Below are positions 25,231 to 33,911 of a stretch of DNA of 64,000 nt, in pieces. This DNA is from Mycobacterium haemophilum DSM 44634. GTDB taxonomy: Bacteria; Actinomycetota; Actinomycetes; Mycobacteriales; Mycobacteriaceae. The stretch covers positions 1,470,686-1,534,685 of the forward strand of contig NZ_CP011883.2 in NCBI RefSeq assembly GCF_000340435.2, written 5' to 3'. Both the position numbers and the translations under genes were made by a program. Numbering within the stretch: position 1 is the first letter of the stretch; each line of letters opens with the position of its first letter. The notes below the pieces were generated by a model. That model made no database searches. It saw only the letters and a program-made list of their open reading frames with translations, and was not told where the DNA came from.

Positions 25231-26841
25231 ATGGAGAAGGCGCATCCTGCAGCGGCCGGCCGCTCGCTGCCCGCCGCCGGCACCAAGCAGTCAGATACCA
25301 GTGAACATCGCTATCCGGACAAGCTGGACGCCGGGCTGCTTCGGATCGCCGGTGTGTGCGTGTTGGCCTCACTCATGTCGAACCTCGACAGCACGGTGGT
25401 CAGCGTGGCGCAGCGCACCTTCATCCGCGCGTTCGAGTCCACGCAGGCCGTCGTCGCCTGGACGATGACCGGCTACACACTCGCACTGGCCGCCGCGATC
25501 CCATTGGCAGGCTGGGCGGCAGACCGATTCGGTACCAAGCGGCTATTCATGGGGTCTGTTCTCGCATTCACACTGGGTTCGTTGCTGTGCGCCACTGCGT
25601 CAAATATCGGTGCGCTCATCGTATTTCGGATAGTGCAGGGCCTCGGCGGCGGCATCCTGATGCCGCTGTCCCTCGCCATTTTGACCAGGAACGCCGGTCC
25701 TAAACGGCTCGGCCGCTTAATGGGGGTGGTGGGCATCCCGATGCTGCTCGGCCCGATCGGCGGCCCGATCCTGGGCGGCTGGATGATCGATACTTACGGC
25801 TGGCAGTGGATCTTCTGGATCAACCTGCCGATCGGCTTGACCGCGTTCGGCTTGGCGGCGCTGTTGTTCCCGAGGGATCACTCGACGCTATCGGAACCCT
25901 TCGACGTCCTCGGCATGCTGCTGCTGTCGCCCGGCTTGGCGATGTTCCTCTACGGGGTGTCAGCTATTCCGAGTCGTGGCACCGCGGCCGATCCCCACGT
26001 GTGGATACCGTCGGGCATGGGTCTGTTGTTGATCGCCGGCTTTGTTTTCAACGCTCTCTATCACGCCGATCACCCGCTGATCGACTTGCGGCTGTTCAAG
26101 AACCGCGTGGTCATGCTCGCCAACTCGGCGATGGCCTTGTTCGCCGTCGCCTTTTTCGGCACCCTGCTGCTCTTCCCTAGTTACTTGCAGCAGGTGCAAC
26201 ACCAAACACCTACCCAGTCCGGCGTGCACTTGATCCCGCAGGGACTCGGAGCCATGTTGGCTATGCCGCTCGCCGGAGCCTTCATGGACAAATACGGCCC
26301 CCGCAAGGTTGTCCTGGCCGGCATCACGCTGATTGGGGCGTGCCTAGTCATTTTCGCTTACGGGTCCGCGAGGCAAGCCGACTATTTACCGACCCTGCTG
26401 GTGGGGCTTGCGATCATGGGCATGGGTATGGGCTGCACCATGATGCCCCTAGCCGGGGCGGCGGTGCAGACCCTGGCCCCACATCAGATCGCGCGGGGCT
26501 CGACCCTAATCAGCGTCAACCAGCAGGCCGCTGGGTCGGTGGGTACCGCGCTGATGTCGATGATCCTCACCAACCAGTTCAACCGCAGCGAAAATATCTC
26601 CGCCGCACACAAATTGGCGGCATTGCAAGATAACGCTGCCAGGCGTGGCGTGCCAGTCGACCCGTCCACCATGCCGTGGCAAACCGTTGCGCCCGACTTC
26701 CCGAGTAACGTGCTGCACGATCTCTCGCAGGCGTACGCCACGGTGTTCGTGCTGGCGGCTGTGTTGGTCGGGTCCACCATCATCCCGGCGGTGTTTTTGC
26801 CAAAGATGCCGGCGCGCCAAATATCAACGGTTGCGCATTAG
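25231..26841 (+). CDS. DHA2-type (14-TMS) MFS drug exporter
   Basis: 536 residues from ATG 25231; the frame is open to 25138, but the extra 31 residues show no domain. Features of EmrB/QacA exporters: motif near SNLDSTVVSVAQRT in helix 1, motif A GWAADRFGTKRLF after helix 2, and motif C-like GIPMLLGPIGGPILGGW in helix 5. Many hydrophobic segments follow, and an extended extracellular loop is seen near the C-terminus (residues ~425-465). It moves lipophilic drugs out using proton motive force. Its divergence from marR and the palindrome between them indicate substrate-induced expression. In M. tuberculosis this place is held by IS/resolvase genes. Confidence 0.88.
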   Translation: MEKAHPAAAGRSLPAAGTKQSDTSEHRYPDKLDAGLLRIAGVCVLASLMSNLDSTVVSVAQRTFIRAFESTQAVVAWTMTGYTLALAAAIPLAGWAADRFGTKRLFMGSVLAFTLGSLLCATASNIGALIVFRIVQGLGGGILMPLSLAILTRNAGPKRLGRLMGVVGIPMLLGPIGGPILGGWMIDTYGWQWIFWINLPIGLTAFGLAALLFPRDHSTLSEPFDVLGMLLLSPGLAMFLYGVSAIPSRGTAADPHVWIPSGMGLLLIAGFVFNALYHADHPLIDLRLFKNRVVMLANSAMALFAVAFFGTLLLFPSYLQQVQHQTPTQSGVHLIPQGLGAMLAMPLAGAFMDKYGPRKVVLAGITLIGACLVIFAYGSARQADYLPTLLVGLAIMGMGMGCTMMPLAGAAVQTLAPHQIARGSTLISVNQQAAGSVGTALMSMILTNQFNRSENISAAHKLAALQDNAARRGVPVDPSTMPWQTVAPDFPSNVLHDLSQAYATVFVLAAVLVGSTIIPAVFLPKMPARQISTVAH

Positions 26842-26935
26842 TCTGGCTCTCGTCCCAACGAACGTTGGTGAGTTAACCTCCCGGCGAGCTGACGCCCCGC
26901 TCCTTCATGTCACGACCACTCCTGCGAAGGCGGCC

Positions 26936-27433
26936 ATGAAATTGGCGGCCGGAGCGGCCGGGATTGCCGCTGTCGGTATTTTCGCTGCGGCGACCGTTGT
27001 CGCGAGTCCCATAATTCAGAGCTTTGGCACCAGCGAAACGCTGGTTGACGGCTCGCTCATCACCGTCTACACCGTCAGCAACCTGCAGCCCGCCAGCGTC
27101 ACGGTCCCCGGCTACACGCCGCAAGGACAGCTTTGGCAGGCCGACGTGAATGCGGGAGTGACCAGTGGCGTGGTCACTCCCGTTGTCTCTGACTTCAATG
27201 CGCGGACCAACGACAATCAGACCTACCGAGTGATCAGCGTGTCGCCCACGCCCGACGGCTTTGGCCCCGCGCCGATTAGCCAGGGTGGCCAGGCGAACGG
27301 GAAGGTCTACTTCGACGTGACGGGTGCACCCCCGACCAACGTCGTATACAACGATGGCATTGAGGACGTACTCGTCTGGACAACGAACGGGTCGCCTAAC
27401 AGCCCGGTGCCTAACTCGCTGCCGCACAGCTAG
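26936..27433 (+). CDS. MPT63-family secreted immunoglobulin-like protein (DUF1942)
   Basis: 165 residues starting MKLAAGAAGIAAVGIFAAAT, a signal peptide. The mature part carries TPVVSDFNARTNDNQTYRV, NGKVYFDVTGAPPTNVVYN and DGIEDVLVWT, the conserved strands of M. tuberculosis MPT63 (Rv1926c, 159 residues). MPT63 is a small secreted beta-sandwich antigen of unclear function. This copy is not at the Rv1926c location, so it may be a paralogue or a moved gene. It lies 94 bp after the MFS gene on the same strand and converges with the GlnR-like regulator. Confidence 0.88.
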   Translation: MKLAAGAAGIAAVGIFAAATVVASPIIQSFGTSETLVDGSLITVYTVSNLQPASVTVPGYTPQGQLWQADVNAGVTSGVVTPVVSDFNARTNDNQTYRVISVSPTPDGFGPAPISQGGQANGKVYFDVTGAPPTNVVYNDGIEDVLVWTTNGSPNSPVPNSLPHS

Positions 27434-27501
27434 ACCGGTTCGTCCTGCCCACGCCAGAGACGGTGGCGCGGCCGGATCGGCAAAGTGTTTGCGGGAACAA
27501 G

Positions 27502-28236
27502 CTATCGGGCGATCAAGCCCCAGGGCGGCGTCGATGTCCAGACGGGACTCTGGATCGGTTCGCGGATAATCCATTGCGGTTGCGGGGGCGTCACCGCCAT
27601 ATAGCCCACCCCGCGGACGGTGTCGACCATCGACTCGTGCTCGACTCCAAGCTTGGCGCGCAGTCGTCGCACATGAACGTCGACGGTACGGATACGACCG
27701 TTGCAGTCATAGCTCCATACTTCATGTATCAGCCGGGTCCGGGTGAATGCCCGACCGGCATGCTGCACAAGGAAATTCAATAATTTGAACTCGGTGAGCG
27801 TTAGGGCCAGATCCTTGGCTTCCAGTGTCCCGCTGTAACTGGCTGGATGAAGGACGAGGTCGCCAAACTTCAGCGTGCAATCCAGGGCACTGCGACGACG
27901 TGTGATCGCCAGCCGCAGACGTGCCTGCAATTCGGCTGCACTGGCCGCGGGCAGCAGCACGTCGTCGAAATGCCAATCGACGTCAACGGCCACGAAGTCG
28001 GCTGGGGTCACGATGGCAACCACCGCCACGGTTGGCGCATTAGCCGTCAGCCGCCGGCACACCCGGCGAGCCGCCGCCAACTCGGTGCGGGCGTCGATGA
28101 CCGCGACGTCGGCGCTGTGATAGTCCCCGGCGACGCGCTCGGTCAGGGGTGCCTGGCGGATGGTCTGCGCGAACAAGTTCAGTGTAGGTACGACCGATTC
28201 GAAATCGTCCTCATCCGAAAGAAGTAAAACATCCAA
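27502..28236 (-). CDS. GlnR-like orphan OmpR-type response regulator (Rv2884)
   Basis: 244 residues. The receiver-like domain (1-115) has DVAVIDARTELAAARRVCR and VAVDVDWHFDDVLLP, close to actinobacterial GlnR, whose receiver is not phosphorylated but held by charge pairs. The C-terminal winged helix (~135-225) has LTEFKLLNFLVQHAGRAFTR and RTVDVHVRRLRAKLG. No histidine kinase is nearby, consistent with an orphan. Likely a transcription factor for nitrogen or related metabolism. It corresponds in place to Rv2884. Start ATG 28236. Confidence 0.85.
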   Translation of the reverse strand: MDVLLLSDEDDFESVVPTLNLFAQTIRQAPLTERVAGDYHSADVAVIDARTELAAARRVCRRLTANAPTVAVVAIVTPADFVAVDVDWHFDDVLLPAASAAELQARLRLAITRRRSALDCTLKFGDLVLHPASYSGTLEAKDLALTLTEFKLLNFLVQHAGRAFTRTRLIHEVWSYDCNGRIRTVDVHVRRLRAKLGVEHESMVDTVRGVGYMAVTPPQPQWIIREPIQSPVWTSTPPWGLIAR

Positions 28237-28736
28237 CAGGCATCTCCAAACCTTGCTAATGCAACGCTGGTTACCCAGTCACAGCAGAACTACTCCGAGT
28301 TGGTCGATGGGTCCGGCCCGTTTTCGGGCCGGACCCATCCTTCCAACACGCTGTTGGTGGGACTCCTGGCGCCGCTCGGCTGACTTGGCGCTGCCACGGG
28401 CAACCGCCGCTTCGGCTTCCTGCCGCGCCGCGTCGCGCTGTGCTTGCGCCTTGTCCTCGCGGATCTTTCCTAGTGGTCCTCATTCTGAAGACCATGGTTT
28501 CTGTGCCGCGTTGCCGCGGATTCCCATGCCGGGCGACGCCTAAACATGTGGTGCCAACCGCAAAGTTGGCGAAGGCTGGTCGTTGTGGGCTGGCCCGCTC
28601 GAGACGAACTACGTTGGCATAGGTTGGCAATTGTGCAGATGATGCACCCCGCCCACGCCCGAGTGCGGTGATGGGGCAGGATGTGAGATGCCGTTCCGGG
28701 TGGTGGCCGGGGTGGCATTGTCATGCGAGGAGTCTG
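28237..28736. other. 500-bp gap between Rv2884-like gene and pyrH, with possible gene relic
   Basis: No intact gene is supported. On the minus strand about 28271-28475 one frame reads a charged alanine-rich stretch (RDAARQEAEAAVARGSAK...) ending at a stop, without any start codon, which looks like a coiled-coil relic. A strong hairpin lies inside it. The last ~100 bp hold the pyrH promoter and leader. Confidence 0.4.
28306..28339. terminator. Perfect 15-bp stem, TTTT loop
   Basis: GATGGGTCCGGCCCG, then TTTT, then CGGGCCGGACCCATC: a perfect 34-bp hairpin. It sits upstream of the leftward regulator and upstream of pyrH, so it ends neither of them. It is best read as a factor-independent terminator (or an element remnant) from a lost gene. 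No U-tract follows. Confidence 0.45.
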
Positions 28737-29576
28737 ATGACGGAGTCCTGGGAGTCTCAAGTCGCCGGCTCGGCGGCTCCCAAGCCACAGCTGATGAGCG
28801 CCAACGGTGTGCCGGCTGCTGCAGCGGACCGTGAAGAACGGCTCAGCCATGCTGGCCACCCGGGGGGCCGGTCCAAGTATTCGAGGGTGCTGCTCAAACT
28901 TGGCGGCGAGATGTTCGGCGGGGGCCAGGTCGGGCTCGATCCCGATGTCGTGGCGCAGGTGGCCCGCCAGATCGCCGAGGTGGTCCGCGGCGGCGTGCAG
29001 GTCGCTGTCGTGATCGGCGGTGGCAACTTCTTCCGCGGCGCACAGCTGCAGCAGCGCGGGATGGAGCGCACGCGTTCGGACTACATGGGCATGCTCGGCA
29101 CCGTCATGAACAGCCTTGCGCTGCAGGACTTCCTGGAAAAGGAGGGCATCGCCACCCGAGTTCAAACCGCGATCACCATGGGCCAGGTGGCTGAGCCTTA
29201 TCTTCCGTTGCGGGCCGTCCGCCACTTAGAGAAGGGCCGGGTGGTGATCTTCGGCGCCGGCATGGGGCTGCCGTACTTCTCCACCGATACCACGGCAGCG
29301 CAGCGGGCACTGGAGATCGGCGCGGACGTCGTGTTGATGGCCAAGGCGGTCGATGGTGTGTTCGCCGAGGATCCGCGGGTCAACCCGGAGGCCGAGCTGC
29401 TCACCGTGATCAGTCACCGCGAAGTAATCGACCGCGGACTGCGGGTGGCCGATGCCACCGCGTTCAGTCTTTGCATGGACAATGGCATGCCGATCCTGGT
29501 GTTCAATCTGCTGACCAATGGCAATATCGCCCGTGCGGTCGCTGGTGAGAAGATCGGGACGCTGGTTACCACCTGA
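28737..29576 (+). CDS. pyrH: UMP kinase
   Basis: 279 residues from ATG 28737, which has GAGGAG 5-6 nt upstream; a start 69 bases earlier would lack a ribosome site. After a ~47-residue unstructured N-terminus, the kinase begins YSRVLLKLGGEMFGG and contains VVIGGGNFFRGAQ, RTRSDYMGMLGTVMN, GMGLPYFSTDTTAAQRA and AEDPRVNP. It makes UDP from UMP, is hexameric and GTP-regulated. pyrH-frr-cdsA-rlmN form one operon. Confidence 0.97.
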   Translation: MTESWESQVAGSAAPKPQLMSANGVPAAAADREERLSHAGHPGGRSKYSRVLLKLGGEMFGGGQVGLDPDVVAQVARQIAEVVRGGVQVAVVIGGGNFFRGAQLQQRGMERTRSDYMGMLGTVMNSLALQDFLEKEGIATRVQTAITMGQVAEPYLPLRAVRHLEKGRVVIFGAGMGLPYFSTDTTAAQRALEIGADVVLMAKAVDGVFAEDPRVNPEAELLTVISHREVIDRGLRVADATAFSLCMDNGMPILVFNLLTNGNIARAVAGEKIGTLVTT

Positions 29577-29591
29577 GGCAATGACATCGGC

Positions 29592-29722
29592 GCCGGTGAC
29601 GATGCAGAGCGCAGCGATGAGGTGGGGGTACCTCCCAGCCGCGAAGCGGCGAGGGGGAGAACGGCGCGAATGATCGGTGCCGGTGACGATGCAGAGCGCA
29701 GCGATGAGGAGGAACGGCGCGA
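29592..29722 (+). repeat. Two MIRU-like repeat units between pyrH and frr
   Basis: GCCGGTGACGATGCAGAGCG starts at 29592 and again at 29679 (87 bp apart), each continuing CAGCGATGAGG and ending GAACGGCGCGAATGATCG. The second copy supplies the frr ribosome site (GAGGAGG) and merges with its ATG. A related unit precedes nusA. The size, intergenic place and overlap with start codons fit mycobacterial interspersed repetitive units. Confidence 0.75.
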
Positions 29723-30280
29723 ATGATCGATGAGGCTCTCTTCGATGCAGAAGAGAAAATGGAGAAGGCCGTTTCGGTGGCGCGTGACGACCTGTCAACG
29801 ATTCGGACCGGCCGCGCCAACCCGGGCATGTTCTCTCGAATCGTCATCGACTATTACGGTTCGACCACCCCGATCACCCAGCTGGCCAGCATCAATGTCC
29901 CCGAGGCGAGGCTTGTCGTCATCAAGCCGTATGAAGCCACTCAGCTACATGCCATTGAAACCGCTATTCGTAACTCCGACCTCGGGGTGAACCCCAGCAA
30001 CGACGGCACCCTGATCCGGGTGGCCGTGCCGCAGCTCACTGAGGAACGTCGACGCGAGCTGGTCAAACAGGCCAAGGGCAAGGGGGAGGACGCTAAGGTC
30101 TCGGTCCGCAACATCCGTCGCAAAGCGATGGAGGAACTGCATCGCATTCGCAAGGACGGCGAGGCAGGCGAGGATGAGGTCAGCCGGGCGGAAAAGGACC
30201 TAGACAAGACCACCCACCAGTACGTCACCCAGATTGACGAGCTGGTCAAGCACAAAGAAGGCGAGCTGCTGGAGGTCTAG
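29723..30280 (+). CDS. frr: Ribosome recycling factor
   Basis: 185 residues, the standard length. RTGRANPGMFSRIVIDYYG, TPITQLASINVPEAR, GVNPSNDGTLIRVAVPQLTEERR and the conserved VRNIRRKAMEELHRI are all present, giving the tRNA-like two-domain shape. With EF-G it splits the post-termination ribosome. Its ribosome site lies in the preceding repeat unit. Confidence 0.98.
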   Translation: MIDEALFDAEEKMEKAVSVARDDLSTIRTGRANPGMFSRIVIDYYGSTTPITQLASINVPEARLVVIKPYEATQLHAIETAIRNSDLGVNPSNDGTLIRVAVPQLTEERRRELVKQAKGKGEDAKVSVRNIRRKAMEELHRIRKDGEAGEDEVSRAEKDLDKTTHQYVTQIDELVKHKEGELLEV

Positions 30281-30310
30281 CGGCCGCTCAGCAGCTAATT
30301 TATTCAGGTC

Positions 30311-31252
30311 GTGGCTCCCACCGATCCCGGCACAGGCACCCCACCCGACGAGCCGGCGCAGGGAGCCAAGAACGCGATGCAGCAGCCGGCCAAGAAAACG
30401 TCCCGGGCGGGACGCAATCTGCCCGCCGCGATCGCGGTGGGCCTAAGTATTGGTGGCGCTCTCGTCGCGACGCTGGTGTTTGCTCCGCGAATCTGGGTTG
30501 GCTTGTGCGCCGGCGCTATTTTCGTTGCCAGCCATGAGGTGGTGCGGCGGCTACGCGAAGCCGGATATGTGATTCCGGTTATTCCGCTGCTCATCGGTGG
30601 GCAGCTCACCGTCTGGTTGACCTGGCCGTACCGAGCCGCCGGCGCGTTGGCCGGCTTCGGCGGGACGGTGGTGGTCTGCATGATCTGGCGGCTTTTCCTG
30701 CGCGACGACAGCAGGCGGCACGAATCCCAGGAAGCCTTGGCAGGTCCGCCGCCAGCGTCAAATTACCTGCGGGACGCGTCGGCCACCGTTTTTTTGGCCG
30801 CGTGGGTCCCGCTGTTTGCCTCGTTCGCGGCGTTACTGGTTTATCCGAAGGACGGCGCGGGGCGGGTGTTCTGCCTGATGATCGCGGTGGTCGCTTCCGA
30901 CGTCGGCGGCTATACGGTAGGGGTGCTTTTCGGCAAACATCCAATGGTGCCAAGGATTAGCCCGAATAAGTCTTGGGAGGGATTCGTCGGTTCGCTGGTC
31001 TGCGGGATCACCGCAACCGTCCTGACCGCCACCTTCTTAGCCGGCAAAATGCCGTGGGTCGGGGCGGTACTGGGTTTTGTACTGGTGCTCACGTGCACGC
31101 TGGGGGATTTGGTGGAGTCCCAGGTCAAGCGCGACCTCGGCATCAAAGACATGGGCCGGCTGCTACCCGGCCACGGCGGCCTGATGGACCGGCTCGATGG
31201 CGTGCTGCCGTCGGCGGTCGCGGCGTGGACCATGCTTACGTTGTTGCCCTGA
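30311..31252 (+). CDS. cdsA: Phosphatidate cytidylyltransferase
   Basis: 313 residues from GTG 30311. A ~35-residue soluble N-terminus is followed by about eight membrane helices. The family signature SQVKRDLGIKDMGRLLPGHG with following DRLD is seen near the C-terminus, and SPNKSWEGF in the middle. It makes CDP-diacylglycerol from phosphatidic acid and CTP at the membrane, the precursor of PI, PIMs and cardiolipin. Start 31 bp after frr. Confidence 0.96.
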   Translation: MAPTDPGTGTPPDEPAQGAKNAMQQPAKKTSRAGRNLPAAIAVGLSIGGALVATLVFAPRIWVGLCAGAIFVASHEVVRRLREAGYVIPVIPLLIGGQLTVWLTWPYRAAGALAGFGGTVVVCMIWRLFLRDDSRRHESQEALAGPPPASNYLRDASATVFLAAWVPLFASFAALLVYPKDGAGRVFCLMIAVVASDVGGYTVGVLFGKHPMVPRISPNKSWEGFVGSLVCGITATVLTATFLAGKMPWVGAVLGFVLVLTCTLGDLVESQVKRDLGIKDMGRLLPGHGGLMDRLDGVLPSAVAAWTMLTLLP

Positions 31253-31274
31253 CAAGGCTGATACTGGACAGATC

Positions 31275-32432
31275 ATGGCCCAAGAGTTGGTGTTCTCCGA
31301 GCCGCGTGCGGCCCGGCCGCCGCGGCACCTGGCCGACCTCGACGCGGCGGGCCGCACATCAGCCGTGGTGGAGCTGGGCCTGCCGGCTTTCCGGGCCAAG
31401 CAGCTCGCCCACCAGTACTACGGCCGGCTACTAGCCGATCCGTGCCAGATGACCGACCTCCCGGCGGCCGTTCGTGACCTGATTGCCGAGACCATGTTCC
31501 CGAAGCTGCTCACCGCGGCACGGGAAGTCACCTGTGATGCTGGCCAGACTCGAAAGATGTTGTGGCGGGCCGTCGATGGCAGCACCTTCGAATCGGTGCT
31601 GATGCGTTATCGGCAGCGCAATACGCTGTGCATTTCATCGCAGGCGGGCTGCGGCATGGCGTGCCCGTTTTGTGCCACCGGCCAGGGCGGATTGAGCCGC
31701 AACCTGTCGGCCGCGGAGATCCTCGAACAGGTGCGTGCTGGTGCCGCGGCGCTGCGCGACGACTTCGGTGATCGGCTCTCAAACGTGGTCTTTATGGGTA
31801 TGGGGGAGCCACTGGCTAACTACGCGAGGGTGCTGGCCGCGGTGCGGCGCATCACCGAACCGTCCGGCTTCGGAATCTCGGCCCGATCGGTGACGGTGTC
31901 AACCGTGGGGTTGGCACCGGCGATCCGCAAGCTGGCCGACGAACGGCTTGGGGTGACTCTGGCGCTATCGCTGCATGCGCCCGACGACGAGCTGCGTGAC
32001 ACGCTGGTTCCGATCAACAACCGGTGGAAGATCAGCGAGGCACTTGAGGCCGCCACGTATTACGCCGAGGTGACTGGTCGGCGGGTATCGGTTGAATACG
32101 CCCTCATCCGCGATGTCAACGACCAAGCGTGGCGGGCCGACATGCTGGGTAGGCGGCTGCATCGTGCTCTTGGGCCGCTGGTGCATGTGAACCTGATCCC
32201 GCTCAACCCGACCCCGGGCAGTGACTGGGACGCCAGCCCCAAGGTGGCGGAGCGAGAGTTCGTCCGCCGGGTTCGGTCGCACGGGGTCTCCTGCACCGTG
32301 CGAGACACTCGGGGCCGGGAGATCAGCGCCGCCTGCGGACAGCTGGCCGCCGAAGGCGGGCGAGCTCGGAGCGCGGGCGAATCAGACATAGCCTGCGGAC
32401 AGCTGGCCGCCGAAGGCGGGCGAGCCCAGTGA
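31275..32432 (+). CDS. rlmN: 23S rRNA (A2503-C2)/tRNA methyltransferase RlmN
   Basis: 385 residues from ATG 31275. The radical SAM cysteines are in GCGMACPFCATG (C-x3-C-x2-C); FMGMGEPLANY and SVEYALIRDVNDQ follow, and SCTVRDTRG contains the methyl-carrying Cys near residue 345. The normal protein end (ISAACGQLAAE) is extended here by an in-frame duplicated tail ending at 32432. RlmN methylates A2503 in the peptidyl-transferase centre and A37 of some tRNAs. Confidence 0.95.
   Translation: MAQELVFSEPRAARPPRHLADLDAAGRTSAVVELGLPAFRAKQLAHQYYGRLLADPCQMTDLPAAVRDLIAETMFPKLLTAAREVTCDAGQTRKMLWRAVDGSTFESVLMRYRQRNTLCISSQAGCGMACPFCATGQGGLSRNLSAAEILEQVRAGAAALRDDFGDRLSNVVFMGMGEPLANYARVLAAVRRITEPSGFGISARSVTVSTVGLAPAIRKLADERLGVTLALSLHAPDDELRDTLVPINNRWKISEALEAATYYAEVTGRRVSVEYALIRDVNDQAWRADMLGRRLHRALGPLVHVNLIPLNPTPGSDWDASPKVAEREFVRRVRSHGVSCTVRDTRGREISAACGQLAAEGGRARSAGESDIACGQLAAEGGRAQ
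32331..32425 (+). repeat. 60-bp-period duplication at the rlmN 3' end
   Basis: The 35 bases at 32331-32365 (beginning GCCTGCGGACAGCTGGCCGC) recur without change at 32391-32425. The duplicate is in frame, so ACGQLAAEGGRA appears twice at the C-terminus of the protein. Confidence 0.85.
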
Positions 32433-32482
32433 ACCCAAGCCGCGGCTGTTGCGTCTCTAGGAGATAACACCAGCAAATAAGG

Positions 32483-32998
32483 ATGGCCATGATTATTCGC
32501 TTGTTGTCCTCGATGAAATTGTTTGCCGTTGCCGTTTTCGGCGGCGCCTTGATATTGGGGCTGGCCGCTGCACCCCGTGCCGTGGCCGCCGACGATCGTC
32601 TGAACTTCACCGGAACTACCCTCAGCGGCGCTCCGTTCAATGGCGCTAGTTTGCAGGGCAAGCCGGCGGTGCTGTGGTTCTGGACGCCGTGGTGCCCGTT
32701 CTGCAATGCCGAGGCGCCTGGCCTAAGCCAGGTGGCGGCCGCCAATCCGGCGGTCACCTTCGTTGGTATCGCGGCGCACTCGGATGTGGGCGCAATGCAG
32801 GGCTTCGTCTCCAAGTACAACTTGAACTTCACCAACCTCAATGACGCCGACAGCTCGATCTGGGCCCGCTACAACGTGCCCTGGCAGCCGGCGTGGGTGT
32901 TCTATCGCGCGGATGGCAGCTCGACTTTCGTGAACAACCCCACCTCGGCGATGTCGCAGCAGGACCTGTCCGACCGGGTGGCTGCGCTGAGGTCCTAA
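32483..32998 (+). CDS. mpt53: Secreted DsbE-like thiol oxidoreductase (Mpt53-type)
   Basis: 171 residues. A signal peptide (LFAVAVFGGALILGLAAAPRAVA) precedes a thioredoxin fold with active site WTPWCPFCNAEAP (CxxC, near residues 72-75) and a cis-Pro region VPWQPAWVFYR. It matches Rv2878c Mpt53, which oxidises exported proteins. The CcdA-like membrane gene follows after 4 bp and would supply or remove electrons across the membrane. Confidence 0.9.
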   Translation: MAMIIRLLSSMKLFAVAVFGGALILGLAAAPRAVAADDRLNFTGTTLSGAPFNGASLQGKPAVLWFWTPWCPFCNAEAPGLSQVAAANPAVTFVGIAAHSDVGAMQGFVSKYNLNFTNLNDADSSIWARYNVPWQPAWVFYRADGSSTFVNNPTSAMSQQDLSDRVAALRS

Positions 32999-33002
32999 GT
33001 TC

Positions 33003-33911
33003 GTGGATCAGGGTCTGGTCGGTTTGGCGTTTGCCGCCGGACTGGTGGCAGCACTCAACCCGTGCGGGTTTGCCATGCTGCCCGGCTACCTACTTCTTGT
33101 GGTGCGCGGGCACCCGCAAAAAGCCGAGTCCAGTGAACGGTCGGCGGCAACCATCCGGCCGCATGGTCGGATCAACGTCCTCGGCCGCGCGGTGGCAGCC
33201 ACCGTCGGGATGGCGCTCGGCTTTTTAACGGTATTCGGATTGTTCGGGGCGCTGACCATATCGGCGGCCGCGACAGTGCAACGCTACTTGCCGTACGCCA
33301 CAGTGGTGATCGGCGTTGTGCTGGTCGGTCTCGGGGTGTGGCTGCTGTCGGGTCGAGAGCTAACGGCGCTGACGCCTCGCTCGTTCGGCGTGCGATGGGC
33401 TCCGAGTCCGTCCCGGATGGCGTCGATGTACGGCTACGGCGTCAGCTATGCGGTCGCCTCGCTGTCGTGCACCGTCGGGCCCTTTCTGGCGGTCACCGCG
33501 GCGGGCCTTCGAGGCGGTTCACTCGTCGGGAGCGTAGTGATCTACCTGGCCTACGTCGCGGGCTTGACCTTGGTCGTCGGGGTCCTGGCCATCGCGGCCG
33601 CGACGGCAAGCTCGGCATTGGCCGACCGGTTGCGGCGAATCTTGCCGTTCGTCAACCGGGTCAGCGGCGCGCTGCTGGTGTTAGTCGGGCTGTATGTCGG
33701 CTACTACGGCCTCTACGAGCTGCGTCTGTTCAGCGCGACCACGGCTGCCCAAGCGCATCCTCACGACGGGGTGATTTCGGTGGCCGGCCGCCTGCAAGGT
33801 GTGCTGGCTGGCTGGGTGCACCAGCATGGCGTCTGGCCGTGGGTTGCGGCGCTGGTCGTGCTGGTGATTGGTGCGCTCGCCGGCGACTGGTATCGACGGG
33901 CGCGACGCTAA
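33003..33911 (+). CDS. CcdA/DsbD-like membrane electron-transfer protein (Rv2877c)
   Basis: 302 residues from GTG 33003. Six or more membrane helices. ALNPCGFAMLPGYL near residue 18 and SLSCTVGPFL near residue 155 are the paired-Cys membrane motifs of the CcdA/DsbD family. It passes reducing power to extracytoplasmic thioredoxins such as the adjacent Mpt53-like protein. A C-terminal extra loop and helix precede the Arg-rich end. In M. tuberculosis it is annotated as a mercury-transport-like membrane protein. Confidence 0.88.
   Translation: MDQGLVGLAFAAGLVAALNPCGFAMLPGYLLLVVRGHPQKAESSERSAATIRPHGRINVLGRAVAATVGMALGFLTVFGLFGALTISAAATVQRYLPYATVVIGVVLVGLGVWLLSGRELTALTPRSFGVRWAPSPSRMASMYGYGVSYAVASLSCTVGPFLAVTAAGLRGGSLVGSVVIYLAYVAGLTLVVGVLAIAAATASSALADRLRRILPFVNRVSGALLVLVGLYVGYYGLYELRLFSATTAAQAHPHDGVISVAGRLQGVLAGWVHQHGVWPWVAALVVLVIGALAGDWYRRARR

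Noticed and set aside
28470..29225. 251-residue leftward frame over pyrH
   Set aside because: Complete overlap with an unambiguous pyrH; no family resemblance.
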